Shown here: one piece after another, positions 1-9,682 of the stretch
Layout: each line of letters starts with the position of its first letter
Numbering within the stretch: the first letter of the stretch is position 1
Assembly (NCBI GenBank): GCA_012031265.1
Contig: JAAUTY010000011.1
Span: forward strand, 20,966 to 84,965
Origin: Spirulinaceae cyanobacterium SM2_1_0
Lineage (GTDB): Bacteria > Cyanobacteriota > Cyanobacteriia > Cyanobacteriales > Spirulinaceae
Length of the DNA: 64,000 bases
Direction of reading: 5' to 3'
The notes under the pieces: generated by a model
Told to the model about the DNA's origin: nothing
The model's input: only the letters and a program-made list of their open reading frames with translations
The model's database searches: none
Made by a program: the position numbers and the translations under genes

Positions 1-316
1 GCACTGGCTGATAGTCGATGCCCCGCTCGGAGACTAGCGGCACGAGACCGTTGGGGAACTGGTTGCGTAGCAGCGCGCGCAGATCCGGGATGCCGCTCTG
101 GGCGAGGATTTGGTAGGCGCGGCCACTGGCAGGCGTCGGCTCGGTATCGCCTTGGGTGAGCAGGAAATCTTGGAGGAGTGGCCAACCGCGATCGCCACAG
201 TCTGCGAGTTGGGCGATCGCGGTCAGTTGGCTTTTGAGTGGGGCTTGCTGCAACTGGGCGCGCAGGGCTTCAAAGTCAGCACCCGCCGCCGCCGAGGACA
301 AATTGGAATCGGTCAT
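1..316 (-). CDS. gun4: GUN4-like tetrapyrrole regulator, N-terminal part (cut by window edge)
   Basis: The reading frame begins at an ATG at 316 and runs off the left edge, so about 105 residues are seen. The N-terminal helical repeat domain carries KSQLTAIAQLADCGDRG, which closely follows the cyanobacterial GUN4 N-terminal pattern (KKQLTAIAALAEMG in Synechocystis, from memory). Near the edge it reads FPNGLVPL then ERGIDYQP, the entry to the GUN4 core that binds porphyrin. GUN4 binds protoporphyrin IX and Mg-protoporphyrin and stimulates the ChlH subunit of Mg-chelatase in chlorophyll synthesis. The porphyrin-binding core itself lies outside the window, so the call rests on the N-terminal domain and the start of the core. 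Confidence 0.85.
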   Translation of the reverse strand, partial: MTDSNLSSAAAGADFEALRAQLQQAPLKSQLTAIAQLADCGDRGWPLLQDFLLTQGDTEPTPASGRAYQILAQSGIPDLRALLRNQFPNGLVPLVSERGIDYQPV

Positions 317-578
317 GGGCGCTCAGTGACGATGCGAATCGTTGGTTGAGGGCGGCGTGACCGCCGCAACCGAGCTGCGGGGCCGCCAGTCGGGGTCGCA
401 CCCCAATTCGCGATTCGTTCTATCAGCTTAAGCGGCGAGACGGGTTCGACACAAGCACGACGCCCGCTTTCGGTGTCCGTTCGGGAGAGCCGGTCGCCCG
501 TCCCGACAGCGACCCAAAACGCGGAATTCCCCGCGCGCGATCGCCCGCCCGTGTCCAGCCTCAGTGCCTACCCTGACT

Positions 579-2336
579 TCACCCAAGCTGCAACTTTTCG
601 GCCAGCAGCCAACCGCCCGCCGCATTGGGATAGGCCCAGACCCCCAGCGTTTTGCCGTTGGGGAAATCCGCCAAGCGCCGCGCCACCTCCGGCCGTGCCG
701 TGATCAGCGACCAGTGCCGCTTCGGAGCAGACGAGTCCGTCAGATCGAGCCGGTAGTCGCCAGCTTCGCTGGCGGAGAAGTAGCCAGTGTAGAAGTGACC
801 CACTGCGACTTCGCTGGAAAAGTTGCTGTCACAGGGACAATTGCCGTCTAGCGGGTAGGTGTCGGGGCGATCGCCATATTCACACTGCCACTGCACCCAT
901 TGCGGATGCTCCGGCGGCAGATTTAGCAACGGAATGATCGCAGCGGGTGCGTCCGGGTCGGTCAGCAAGGCCGCTTGCAAGGCTCTGACCGACAACTCGC
1001 GCGGCTGACAGCCTTGCTCCACGCAGAGCGCCGCCGCCATCCCGGCCGCTTGGCCAATGCCCATGACGATCGGTTGCAGGCGCGTCGCTCCATTGGCGAT
1101 GTGTGAGACCGAAATATTTTTTTCGCAGGCCAGCAAACCATCGACGGTGGCGGGGATCAGCGCCTCGTAGGGAATCGCAAAGGGGGTTCCCGTCCAGCGC
1201 CCCCCCCAGCGCATCGACTTCGGGGCGAGGGGAAATTCGACGCCGGGGTAGTGGTGGTCATTGGGGTAGTTGCCGAGGGCGATCGCGCTCATCTCTCCCT
1301 GTTTATTCATCGGGAGCGCTGCCACCTGCCCACCCGCACGGGGCAAAATATCCCGCTCGGTCACCGTCGCCAGTCCGCGCAGGCGGCGGCTCTCGCGGTA
1401 GTAGGCTTGCAGCGCCAGCCCCGGTGAGGCTGGGTCAGGAAACACAGCGCTCGCCAGACCATAACGCGAGCCGAGGTTTTCCTGAATGTAGCGGGCAAAG
1501 GCTTGGCTGTGCCAGCGGGCTTCCTGTTGCCACTCGCGGCGGGCGGCCTCGGAGGTGAGCAAACGGTCGAGGCGATCGCCCCAGTCGTTCCCCTGCTGGG
1601 GCCAGTTGAGCATGAACAGATCCGAGCTGAGGCGACCGTAGTGAAGGAACGGCTCGCCGCCATAGCCGTCCCAGGCCCCGGTGAAACAGTTGGGGTCAGC
1701 AGTCGGCGGGGCCGCGATCGCCGGCGCAATTTCGCCATAATCTTGCAAAATCGCCACCCAGGTCGGCGCTTGCACCGGATAGCGCTCGGTCAGCTCATTC
1801 GCCGCGACGGGGGCGCTCGGTTCGTCAAATTCGGCCTGCCACTCCCAGCCCCAGCGGTGCGGCACATCCCCCAGGGCCAGTAAATCGCCAAGTTCGGTGC
1901 CGTCGAGAATGACATCGGCACGAATTTCATAGTCCGGGAAACGCACGCTTGCCAGGCGATCGCCCACCCGCTGCACCTCAAGCGGCACTTGCCCGACGAG
2001 CCAGCGCAGGTTCGGCAGTGCCTGCACCCAGTCGGCGAAAATCTGCGCACCGACACGAGGATCGTAGGCGAACAGGCTCACCCAGCTCCAGTCCAGCCCG
2101 CCGACTTGGCGTTGACGGAGGGCTTGCAAATAGGCCCCCCAGATTCCAGTTCTCAGAGCCACCAGTTCGTTGCCGTCGGGGGCGGCGACTCCGGCGGCGG
2201 TCAGCATCCCGCCTAGCCACGGACCCGCACTGACCAAAACGGTCTGCGCGCCGCGTCGGGCGGCTTGGATGGCGGCGGCGGTGCCCCCCGTGCCACCCCC
2301 GACGACTAAAACTTCGGCCGTAATCGTTACGAACAT
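579..2336 (-). CDS. FAD-dependent oxidoreductase (FAD_oxidored-like)
   Basis: A 585-residue protein opens with a Rossmann FAD-binding segment (VVGGGTGGTAAAIQAARRG, residues about 11-29), followed by the glycine-rich PWLGGMLTAAG typical of the FAD-dependent oxidoreductase family PF12831. A second conserved block near residues 385-425 (AIPYEALIPA, then GATRLQPIVMGIGQAAGMAAALC) completes the dinucleotide-binding fold. The C-terminal 130 residues look like an extra beta-rich domain. No signal peptide is evident. The substrate cannot be told from sequence; family members are often annotated only as FAD-dependent oxidoreductases. It stands alone, antiparallel to gun4's far neighbour and divergent from the dehydrogenase at 2526. 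Confidence 0.8.
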   Translation of the reverse strand: MFVTITAEVLVVGGGTGGTAAAIQAARRGAQTVLVSAGPWLGGMLTAAGVAAPDGNELVALRTGIWGAYLQALRQRQVGGLDWSWVSLFAYDPRVGAQIFADWVQALPNLRWLVGQVPLEVQRVGDRLASVRFPDYEIRADVILDGTELGDLLALGDVPHRWGWEWQAEFDEPSAPVAANELTERYPVQAPTWVAILQDYGEIAPAIAAPPTADPNCFTGAWDGYGGEPFLHYGRLSSDLFMLNWPQQGNDWGDRLDRLLTSEAARREWQQEARWHSQAFARYIQENLGSRYGLASAVFPDPASPGLALQAYYRESRRLRGLATVTERDILPRAGGQVAALPMNKQGEMSAIALGNYPNDHHYPGVEFPLAPKSMRWGGRWTGTPFAIPYEALIPATVDGLLACEKNISVSHIANGATRLQPIVMGIGQAAGMAAALCVEQGCQPRELSVRALQAALLTDPDAPAAIIPLLNLPPEHPQWVQWQCEYGDRPDTYPLDGNCPCDSNFSSEVAVGHFYTGYFSASEAGDYRLDLTDSSAPKRHWSLITARPEVARRLADFPNGKTLGVWAYPNAAGGWLLAEKLQLG

Positions 2337-2525
2337 TTACAATGAGCGGAAGCAAGTGACCACTACACCCACAGAGTCGCAGTGCCTTCAATCTCTCACC
2401 CTGACAGGGTTTTGTTAAGTGTTGTGTTAGGAGCAATACATTTTGATGGAACCAAAACTGCTACCCGGACTAGACTGAAGAGTAAGGGATGATTAAAAAA
2501 GAATTAAGACCAGGAGCAGCAGGCT

Positions 2526-3890
2526 ATGGCGATCGCCACTGTCAGCCCAGTTACGGGTGAAACACTGAAGACGTTTCCCCCCCTGACCACCGCAGAACTC
2601 GAAGAAAAGTTGACGCTCGCTGAAGCGGCGTTTCGCTCCTACCGCCGCACCACTTTTGCTGAGCGAGGCGCTTGGCTGCGGCGGGCGGCGGAAATCTTGG
2701 ACGCCAAGCGCGATGAGTATGGGCGGCTGATGACGACGGAGATGGGCAAGACCCTGAAGAGTGCGATCGCCGAGGTCCAGAAATGCGCCCTCGTCTGCCG
2801 CTACTACGCCGACAACGCCGCTATCTTCCTCGCTGATCAGCCCGCTACGAGCGATGCCAGTACCAGCTTCGTCCGCTATCAACCCCTGGGAATCGTGCTC
2901 GCGGTCATGCCTTGGAACTTCCCCTTCTGGCAAGTCTTCCGCTTCGCCGCTCCGGCGCTGATGGCCGGCAATGTCGGTCTGCTCAAGCACGCCTCGAATG
3001 TGCCCCAGTGCGCCCTGGCGATCGAGCAGGTTTTCCAGGCGGCGGGGTTTCCGGCAAATGTGTTCCAAACGCTGCTGATCCCAGCGAGCGCAGTCGAGAC
3101 GGTCATCCACGATCCCCGCGTCCAAGCCGCAACACTGACCGGCAGCGAAACGGCCGGGATGAGCTTGGCGGCGGCGGCAGGTCGGCAACTGAAGAAGGTC
3201 GTGCTCGAGCTGGGCGGCAGCGATCCCTTCATCGTCTTATCCAGTGCCGATCTGGACGCGGCGGCAACGGCGGCTGTGACCGCACGGATGTTGAACAACG
3301 GGCAATCTTGCATTGCCGCCAAACGCTTCATCTTGGTGGCGAGTATCGCCGATGCGTTTATCGAAAAGCTGGTCGCCCAGTTCAGCGCCCTGAAGCTGGG
3401 TGATCCCCTGGATGCAGCCACCGATATTGGCCCGCTGGCGACGACGGCGATCCGTGACGAGCTGGCCGCGCAAGTCGAGCAACTGGTGGCGCAAGGGGCG
3501 AAACGGTTACTGGGAGGACAGCCAATGGCGGGGATGAGCAATTTTTACCCGCCGACGATCTTGACCGGGATTGACCCGGATTGGCCCGAAGCCCGTGAGG
3601 AACTGTTTGGGCCGGTGGCGATGGTGTTTCGGGTGCCGAATCTGGACGCGGCGATCGCTCTCGCCAATGACACTCCCTTCGGGCTGGGTGCCAGCGCCTG
3701 GACACAAGATCCGGCGGAGCGCGATCGCTGCGTCGCCGAACTTGAAGCGGGTGCGGTGTTTATCAACGGCTTGGTCAAGTCTGATCCCCGCCTGCCCTTC
3801 GGCGGCATCAAGCGCTCCGGCTACGGCCGCGAGCTGAGTCGGGAGGGGATTCTCGAATTTATTAATGTCAAAACTGTTTGGATTGCGTAG
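2526..3890 (+). CDS. gabD: NAD(P)-dependent succinic semialdehyde dehydrogenase
   Basis: Aldehyde dehydrogenase superfamily, 454 residues. Visible motifs are the PWNFPFWQ nucleotide-binding entry (about 129-136), the general-base glutamate in LELGGSDPF, and the catalytic cysteine in NNGQSCIAAKRF. The C-terminal PFGGIKRSGYGRELS is typical of succinic semialdehyde dehydrogenases. The start follows a GGAGCAGCAGGCT stretch and the second to fourth codons hold a HIP1 octamer (2529-2536). It is followed 105 bases later by a ThDP enzyme of the OgdA type. In Synechococcus PCC 7002 the adjacent homologous pair converts 2-oxoglutarate to succinate via succinic semialdehyde, so this gene very likely does the second step. 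Cofactor preference cannot be read here. Confidence 0.87.
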   Translation: MAIATVSPVTGETLKTFPPLTTAELEEKLTLAEAAFRSYRRTTFAERGAWLRRAAEILDAKRDEYGRLMTTEMGKTLKSAIAEVQKCALVCRYYADNAAIFLADQPATSDASTSFVRYQPLGIVLAVMPWNFPFWQVFRFAAPALMAGNVGLLKHASNVPQCALAIEQVFQAAGFPANVFQTLLIPASAVETVIHDPRVQAATLTGSETAGMSLAAAAGRQLKKVVLELGGSDPFIVLSSADLDAAATAAVTARMLNNGQSCIAAKRFILVASIADAFIEKLVAQFSALKLGDPLDAATDIGPLATTAIRDELAAQVEQLVAQGAKRLLGGQPMAGMSNFYPPTILTGIDPDWPEAREELFGPVAMVFRVPNLDAAIALANDTPFGLGASAWTQDPAERDRCVAELEAGAVFINGLVKSDPRLPFGGIKRSGYGRELSREGILEFINVKTVWIA

Positions 3891-3995
3891 AATTCCTAAG
3901 ATAAGCGCGACCGTTCCAGCCATTTCTACCGAAAAGACGGGCGGCTGCTCACTCTGAATTAAGAGACCCAATTTAACTGGCGGATACTAAATCTT

Positions 3996-5642
3996 ATGGG
4001 CACAATGAATACAGCTGAACTGCTCGTTCGCTGTTTGGAAAACGAAGGCGTCGAATACGTTTTTGGACTTCCCGGCGAAGAAAACCTGCACGTTCTGCAA
4101 GCACTAGCGAACTCCCCTATTCGCTTCATCACCACCCGTCACGAGCAAGGCGCAGCGTTTATGGCCGATGTCTACGGGCGTTTGACGGGTAAGGCGGGCG
4201 TCTGCCTTTCGACCCTCGGCCCTGGCGCGACCAACCTGATGACGGGTGTGGCTGATGCTAACCTGGATGGCGCACCGCTGGTGGCGATCACAGGTCAGGT
4301 CGGCACCGACCGGATGCACATCGAGTCGCATCAGTATCTCGATCTGGTCTCGATGTTCGACCCGGTGACGAAGTGGAACAAGCAGATCGTGCGGCCGAGT
4401 AACACGCCAGAAATCATCCGCAAAGGCTTTAAGTTGGCGCAACAAGAGAAGCCCGGTGCTGTTCACATCGACTTGCCAGAAAATATCGCCGCCATGGCCG
4501 TGGAGGGTCAGCCGCTGGAGACGGATGGGCGCGAGCCGATCTATGCCTCGTTCCGCAGTTTGACCAAGGCTTCAGAAGCAATTTCCAAGGCGAAGAATCC
4601 GCTGATCCTGGCTGGCAACGGGACAATCCGCGCTGAGGCGAGTGAGGCCTTGACGGAATTTGCGACTCGGATGAGCATTCCGGTGGTCAATACCTTCATG
4701 GGCAAGGGGACGATTCCCTACACGCACCCGCTGGCGCTCTGGACGCTGGGTTTGCAGCAACGCGACCATATTACTTGCGCGTTTGAACAGACGGATTTGG
4801 TCATCGCCGTTGGCTACGATCTGGTCGAATATTCACCGAAGAAGTGGAATCCCGGTGGCTCAATCCCGATTGTGCATGTCGGCACACAACCGGCGGAAAT
4901 TGATAGCAGCTATATTCCAGCGGTGGAAGTGGTTGGGGATATTGCGGATTCCCTTTTGGAGATCACCAAGCGGGCGGATCGGGAAAGGCGTCCGACCCCG
5001 GCGATCGCTGACCTCCGGGCCAATATTCGCGAGGAATACGAGCATTACGCCAATGATGCCGAGTTTCCGATCAAGCCGCAGAAGCTGATCTACGACCTAC
5101 GGCAGGTGATGGGACCGGAGGACATCGTGATTTCCGATGTCGGCGCGCACAAGATGTGGATGGCACGGCACTACCATTGCGATCGCCCCAACACTTGCCT
5201 GATCTCCAATGGTTTCGCCGCCATGGGGATCGCGATCCCCGGCGCGCTCGCCGCGAAGTTGGTCTATCCGGAGCGCCGCGTTGTTGCTGTGACGGGGGAT
5301 GGCGGCTTCATGATGAACTGTCAGGAGCTGGAGACGGCCCTGCGCGAGAAAACGCCATTTGTAACGCTGATCTTCAATGACAATGGCTATGGCTTGATCG
5401 AGTGGAAGCAGTTGGCTCAGTTCGGCGAGTCGCATTTCATTGAGTTTACCAATCCGGATTTTGTTAAGTTCGCCGAGAGCATGGGTCTGAAGGGCTACCG
5501 GGTGGAGTCGACGGCTGATTTGATCCCGACGCTGAAAACGGCGCTCGAGCAGGATGTTCCGGCGGTGATCGACTGTCCCGTGGACTATCGTGAGAATTTG
5601 CGCTTCTCGCAGCGGGCCGGTGATCTCAACTGCAAGATCTAG
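3996..5642 (+). CDS. ogdA: Thiamine-diphosphate 2-oxoglutarate decarboxylase (acetolactate synthase-like)
   Basis: A 548-residue ThDP enzyme with acetolactate-synthase architecture. The N-terminal pyrimidine-binding domain has YVFGLPGEENL and the activating glutamate in RHEQGAAFMA. The C-terminal ThDP/Mg motif is GDGGFMMN, ending with an Asn in IFNDNGYG. Automatic annotation usually says acetolactate synthase large subunit, but there is no small subunit nearby and the gene follows a succinic semialdehyde dehydrogenase, exactly as the characterised 2-oxoglutarate decarboxylase pair of Synechococcus PCC 7002. It would release CO2 from 2-oxoglutarate to give succinic semialdehyde, replacing 2-oxoglutarate dehydrogenase. 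The assignment over acetolactate synthase rests mainly on context. An ATG three codons in (4005) is an alternative start. Confidence 0.82.
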   Translation: MGTMNTAELLVRCLENEGVEYVFGLPGEENLHVLQALANSPIRFITTRHEQGAAFMADVYGRLTGKAGVCLSTLGPGATNLMTGVADANLDGAPLVAITGQVGTDRMHIESHQYLDLVSMFDPVTKWNKQIVRPSNTPEIIRKGFKLAQQEKPGAVHIDLPENIAAMAVEGQPLETDGREPIYASFRSLTKASEAISKAKNPLILAGNGTIRAEASEALTEFATRMSIPVVNTFMGKGTIPYTHPLALWTLGLQQRDHITCAFEQTDLVIAVGYDLVEYSPKKWNPGGSIPIVHVGTQPAEIDSSYIPAVEVVGDIADSLLEITKRADRERRPTPAIADLRANIREEYEHYANDAEFPIKPQKLIYDLRQVMGPEDIVISDVGAHKMWMARHYHCDRPNTCLISNGFAAMGIAIPGALAAKLVYPERRVVAVTGDGGFMMNCQELETALREKTPFVTLIFNDNGYGLIEWKQLAQFGESHFIEFTNPDFVKFAESMGLKGYRVESTADLIPTLKTALEQDVPAVIDCPVDYRENLRFSQRAGDLNCKI

Positions 5643-5894
5643 CGGGAAGCGCCTCAGATTGGCCGCTCCACGCTGCCATGGATCAGGTCTCATCGATATA
5701 CCCAATCACTCTTCCAACCCTGGGAGCGGGGCTGCCAATTCCCGTTCGCCCAGGTTTGGGAGAAGGGGTCGGGAGATAACGACAATGGCGACACCAAACT
5801 GTGATGTGGCCATTTTCTATCGCTGGGGTTAAGACAAGGCATCGCTTGAGTTTTAGCCTGCTGTAAGGCTTGTTTTATCAGTATCCGGTGCCGA

Positions 5895-7274
5895 TCATTT
5901 GCCGATGCAAAAGCGGCTGAAAATGCGCTCAAGCACGGCTTCTGTGACCGTTTCCCCGGTCACTTCGCCGAGCGCTTGAATCGCGGCTCGCAAGTCAATC
6001 GTCCAGAAGTCCAAGGGGAGTGTGTCGGCGATCGCCCGCTCCACCTCAGCCAGCGCCAACTGAGCACGGGTCAAGGCTTGCGACTGACGTTGATTGATGG
6101 CGATTTCCAGATCAGCGGCGTGCAGCTCGCCCTGAGCGACGACGCTGAGGATCGCCTGATCCAGAGTTTCCAGACCGCGATCGCCCGCCGCTGCGGTGTA
6201 GGCCACTTGAGCAATTTCCGGCGGGTAGTCCACAGTGGCAGGGTCTCCGAGGTCGATCTTGTTGATGACGAGGATGAGCGATCGCCCCTTGACCTGCTGA
6301 TAAATTGTCGCATCGGCGGCCGTCCAACCCGCACTGGCATCGACCACGAGCAAGACCAGATCAGCGGTTTGGGCGACGGCGCGCGATCGCTCGATCCCCA
6401 GCTTCTCGACCGCATCGGTCGCGGGGCGGATGCCCGCCGTATCTAGCACCTGCACCGGAATACCGCCGACGGTGAGGCTGGATTCGATGACATCGCGGGT
6501 CGTACCCGGTAGCTCAGTGACGATGGCGCGATCGCTGCGACTCCAGGCATTCAGTAGGCTCGACTTGCCGACATTGGGCTGCCCGACAATCGCCACCTTC
6601 AGACCACTCCGCAACAGTTCGCCGCGCTCGGCGGTGGCGGCAATGGCGGCGACTTGGGCAGAGACGACTTGCAGTTGTGCCTGAATGTCGGTCTCATCTA
6701 AGGGCGGCAAGTCATCCTCAAAATCGATGCGCGCTTCGATCTCAGCCAAAATATCGAGGCAGGTTTGGCGCAAGGCTCGCAGCGGGCGGGCGAGTTTGCC
6801 TTGCAGGCCAGCCAGAGCCAATTGCGCTGCCTCGGGCGATCGCGCGCTGACCAGATCGGCAACACTTTCGGCTTGGGTCAGATCCAGCCGCCCATTGAGA
6901 AAGGCGCGCAGACTAAACTCACCCGGCTGCGCCAGTCGTGCCCCGGCGGCCAGGCAGAGTTGCAGCACGCGCTGCACCGGGATCGCGCCGCCATGACAGT
7001 GAAACTCCACCACATCCTCGCGCGTGAACGAGCGCGGCGCGAGCATCAGCAGCAACAAGCCCTCGTCCACCACTTGTCCTGTGTCTGGCACGCAGATATG
7101 CCCGTAGAGAATGCGGTGGCTCTCCCAGGCTTGGCGGCCGGGAGCGCGGAACAGTTGACGGGCGATCGCCACCGCAGTCGGCCCCGAAACCCGGACAATG
7201 CCAATGCTGCCCTGACCGGGCACAATTGCGGAGGCGATCGCCGCAATTGTCTCTTCTGAATACAAATGTTGCAC
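5895..7274 (-). CDS. mnmE: tRNA uridine-5-carboxymethylaminomethyl modification GTPase MnmE
   Basis: Full-length MnmE (459 residues). The N-terminal tetrahydrofolate-binding domain ([11 protein letters not shown], then FHCHGG) is followed by helices and an inserted G domain with [12 protein letters not shown] (G1), the LPGTTRD switch, DTAG (G3) and NKID (G4). It ends with the obligatory FCIGK, whose cysteine is catalytic. With MnmG it modifies the wobble uridine of certain tRNAs using a formyl-folate one-carbon unit. It is monocistronic here, with no gene on its strand close by, as is common in cyanobacteria. Confidence 0.97.
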   Translation of the reverse strand: MQHLYSEETIAAIASAIVPGQGSIGIVRVSGPTAVAIARQLFRAPGRQAWESHRILYGHICVPDTGQVVDEGLLLLMLAPRSFTREDVVEFHCHGGAIPVQRVLQLCLAAGARLAQPGEFSLRAFLNGRLDLTQAESVADLVSARSPEAAQLALAGLQGKLARPLRALRQTCLDILAEIEARIDFEDDLPPLDETDIQAQLQVVSAQVAAIAATAERGELLRSGLKVAIVGQPNVGKSSLLNAWSRSDRAIVTELPGTTRDVIESSLTVGGIPVQVLDTAGIRPATDAVEKLGIERSRAVAQTADLVLLVVDASAGWTAADATIYQQVKGRSLILVINKIDLGDPATVDYPPEIAQVAYTAAAGDRGLETLDQAILSVVAQGELHAADLEIAINQRQSQALTRAQLALAEVERAIADTLPLDFWTIDLRAAIQALGEVTGETVTEAVLERIFSRFCIGK

Positions 7275-7643
7275 TCCCTACTGCGGTGAATGAATGGTTC
7301 CAGTGTCAATCATTTGCTCCCCTTTGAGGGCTTGGGTATACTCTAAAACGTTGATGAGCATTCGTGTTGAGTGCCACTGAGACCAAATCCTGTTTTCGGA
7401 ACCTGAAAATTCTCTCCCGCATCCCCAGCCCTTCTCGGCCCTTGGTACAAAAGAACCAGTTAAAAATGGACACACTAATCCTATCAAGTGCCAAATTCAA
7501 CATCGTGGAAGTAGTGATCTAAACCAATGAACATAGCTGATTTTTTCACACATGAAAATCTAGAAATAGTAGGATTTACTGAGCGGTTTATTGCCAAATC
7601 ATCTTGGAATTTCGACCATCAGTAACAGTAGATATAGCGTTTC
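7275..7643. other. Gene-free spacer between mnmE and the IS630 remnant
   Basis: About 370 bases with no credible reading frame. It is more AT-rich than the flanks and presumably includes the mnmE promoter at its left and one eroded end of the IS630-type element at its right. I see no clear terminal inverted repeat or terminator. Confidence 0.5.
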
Positions 7644-8440
7644 CTAAGCGAGAGAGGTACAGTAGCAGCAGTGTGCAAACCAATGTTGAATGTCAGTCTG
7701 TGTGATTTGCGCATAAGCTTGCTCAAGCGCAGCCAGTAAGTCTGGAGCAGCGCGTGCCCCCAGGGAACGCAAAATATGCTTGAGTTTCGACCCTAAATTT
7801 TCAATCGGAGAGAAGTCAGGAGAGTAAGTTGGCAGATAAAGCAGATGTGCGCCAGCAGCGCGAATCATCTCGGCGACGGGGTCGCCCTGGTGAATGGAAG
7901 CATTATCCATAACCACGTCAGCGCCCGGCCAGAGCTTGGGCACTAGCTCGCCGGCGACAAAAGCCTCAAAAGTGAGACCATCAACAGCTCCCAGCAAGCT
8001 GGTTTGGGCGATAACACCCCGCAGACTCAAAGCGCCAATCAGAGAGACATTCTGACCGCGCCGTTCTGGGCGAGCGCCATAAGCTCGTTGTCCGCGCCGA
8101 GCGCGCGCGAAGAGAGGGATTAAGGAGAGGTTCACCCCCGCTTCGTCCATGAAGATCAGATCTTCCGGTCGAATCAGGCGAGCGGTTTGCCAGTAGACGA
8201 CCCGTTGTTGCTGGACGGACTCACTGGCTTTCTTGGCTGGGTAGAGGCTTGTTTTTTGCGGCTGAAGCCGAGTTTCTTGAGCATCCGGTCGATGGTTGAA
8301 CGGCTGACGTTCACTTTTAGCTTCTCGGCTACGAGTTCCCGCAGTTCATTGAGCGTCGCCTCGTTGTGAGTCTGCACGAGTTCGCTGAGTTGTTCGAGCT
8401 GGGCGGGATTCAGCTTGGTGGGAGTTTGCTCGGTGCGGAC
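7644..8440 (-). pseudogene. IS630-family transposase, frameshifted remnant
   Basis: Two frames on the minus strand together give an IS630-type transposase. The upstream part (8174 to about 8440) has the helix-turn-helix region ending LKKLGFSRKKQ. The downstream part (7644-8150) has the DDE core: FMDEAGVN (first Asp), VVMDNASIHQG (second Asp) and LPTYSPDFSPIEN (Glu). The downstream frame can be read back past its first ATG through VVYWQTARLIRPEDLIFMDE, so the break lies near 8225-8245 and is a single frame change. An in-frame stop (8441-8443) ends the similarity upstream, so the N-terminus is missing as well. IS630 elements of cyanobacteria can use programmed frameshifting, but with the 5' end lost this copy is most likely dead. 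Confidence 0.85.
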
Positions 8441-9046
8441 TTATCGAGGCCGCCCACTCACGCTGTCGATGGGTCACGATCTTTTGATCGTTGCGCCCGG
8501 GGACAGCCTGGAGACGGTGATCTCGCTGAAGGTTGAGGTGGGTTGACCCCTACCACAGTCCCAGCACGATCGCGGCAGCGGGCGATCGCTCGCCCAGTTC
8601 GTGGCACGGCTCGAATTCCCGCTGATCTGCGGTAGCCGACCGCGATTTGACTGGGCGTGGTGATTCTGAGTTCTTGATGTGAGCGGCTGGTGCTTGCCGT
8701 TCAGTCCCTACCATTGCCGCCGTGAGTGCGAGTGTCAGCATGGGGTTGTCCCTCTTGGTTACGTTTGTTTGCCATCTGAATGCATTGTCGCCAGTGCCTC
8801 TCATTGCCGGGGCAGACCGCGTGGCGGTTACCCAGGTGGTAGGCGGCGATCGCCAGTGAATGACGCTGGCTTCGGGATTGCAGCGTTCAGTCACCGCTGC
8901 TGGGCGTGACAATTCTGCGATTGACTCTAGATATTTCCGTGATCCCACGGACAACCCGGATGGTTTTCTCCGTAATTGTGATGAGGCGATCGCCGCTCGA
9001 GACGGCAGCACTACGACCACCGGTTCGCTCTGCTCGAATTTCCCGG
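8441..9046. other. Intergenic region, no supported gene
   Basis: About 600 bases between the IS remnant and the Uma2 pair. Open frames exist on both strands (for example 8550-9020 on minus) but their translations are rich in Arg, Pro and Ala with no recognisable motif. A short frame with a hydrophobic start (8550-8741, minus) could be a decayed secreted peptide, but I cannot support it. The region may hold host DNA eroded next to the insertion. Confidence 0.45.
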
Positions 9047-9682
9047 TCAGCGATCGCCCTGTGCCCGCACCCAGGCCCGCACTGCCCGCCGCATCGCCAA
9101 CCGTCCCGCTGCCCGCTGGGCTTCGATGAGCTGGGGCAACTCGCGCACAGGAATTTGTGGCAGAGCGAGGCTGGTTTCGACCTCGCGATATTCCTCGCTA
9201 CAAAGCTGGTAAATCTTCAGCGCTCCCTGCTCATAGCACCAGATTTCGGGCACCCCGAGGCGAGCGTAAATGGGGAAGCGATTGAGTGACTTGCTGGTGA
9301 TGTCAATTTCGAGCACTAAATCTGGTGGCGGATCGCCCTGGCTCAGATCCAAGTCGAGCCGACCGCGAACCACCGCTTCGTGTTGGAAATAGAAGCAATT
9401 GTCTGGCTCTACCCCGGCCATTTTGAGACGTTGCCGCCAGGTGGTAGAACCATAGCTTTCGTAATTGATTGCTAGCTCATCAGCAATGTCTTTGACGGCA
9501 TCGCCCAGCGTTTCCTTGAAATACTCGTGCTCGGGCAAAGGCGTCATGATTTCCAGTGTGCCATTGTCATAGGCAATCCGAGCCGCCCGCGAGTTACCAA
9601 GGTCTAGCAGCAAATTCTCGAACTGCTCCCAACTGATGTTGTGCAGTAGGACGCGATCGGCTCGAGGGAGTGTGGTGATCAT
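9047..9682 (-). CDS. Uma2 family putative restriction endonuclease, downstream copy of a tandem pair
   Basis: A 211-residue Uma2 (DUF820) protein. Family members have the PD-(D/E)XK nuclease fold; here the core is PPPDLVLEIDITSKSL (Asp, then the EID acidic pair), then RFPIYARLGVPEIWCY, the usual Uma2 signature. Cellular role of the family is not known; it is strongly expanded in cyanobacteria. The ATG at 9682 overlaps the stop of the next gene upstream (ATGA), so both are probably co-translated. It is nearly identical to that neighbour over its C-terminal two thirds. Confidence 0.88.
   Translation of the reverse strand: MITTLPRADRVLLHNISWEQFENLLLDLGNSRAARIAYDNGTLEIMTPLPEHEYFKETLGDAVKDIADELAINYESYGSTTWRQRLKMAGVEPDNCFYFQHEAVVRGRLDLDLSQGDPPPDLVLEIDITSKSLNRFPIYARLGVPEIWCYEQGALKIYQLCSEEYREVETSLALPQIPVRELPQLIEAQRAAGRLAMRRAVRAWVRAQGDR

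Noticed and set aside
5097..5705. 202-codon frame opposite the OgdA-type gene
   Set aside because: Antisense of a conserved enzyme, with no homology of its own.
8550..9020. 156-codon open frame on the minus strand
   Set aside because: The translation is rich in Arg, Pro and Ala with no motif, no good start site and a high-G+C, frame-neutral composition; overlapping plus frames are equally open.
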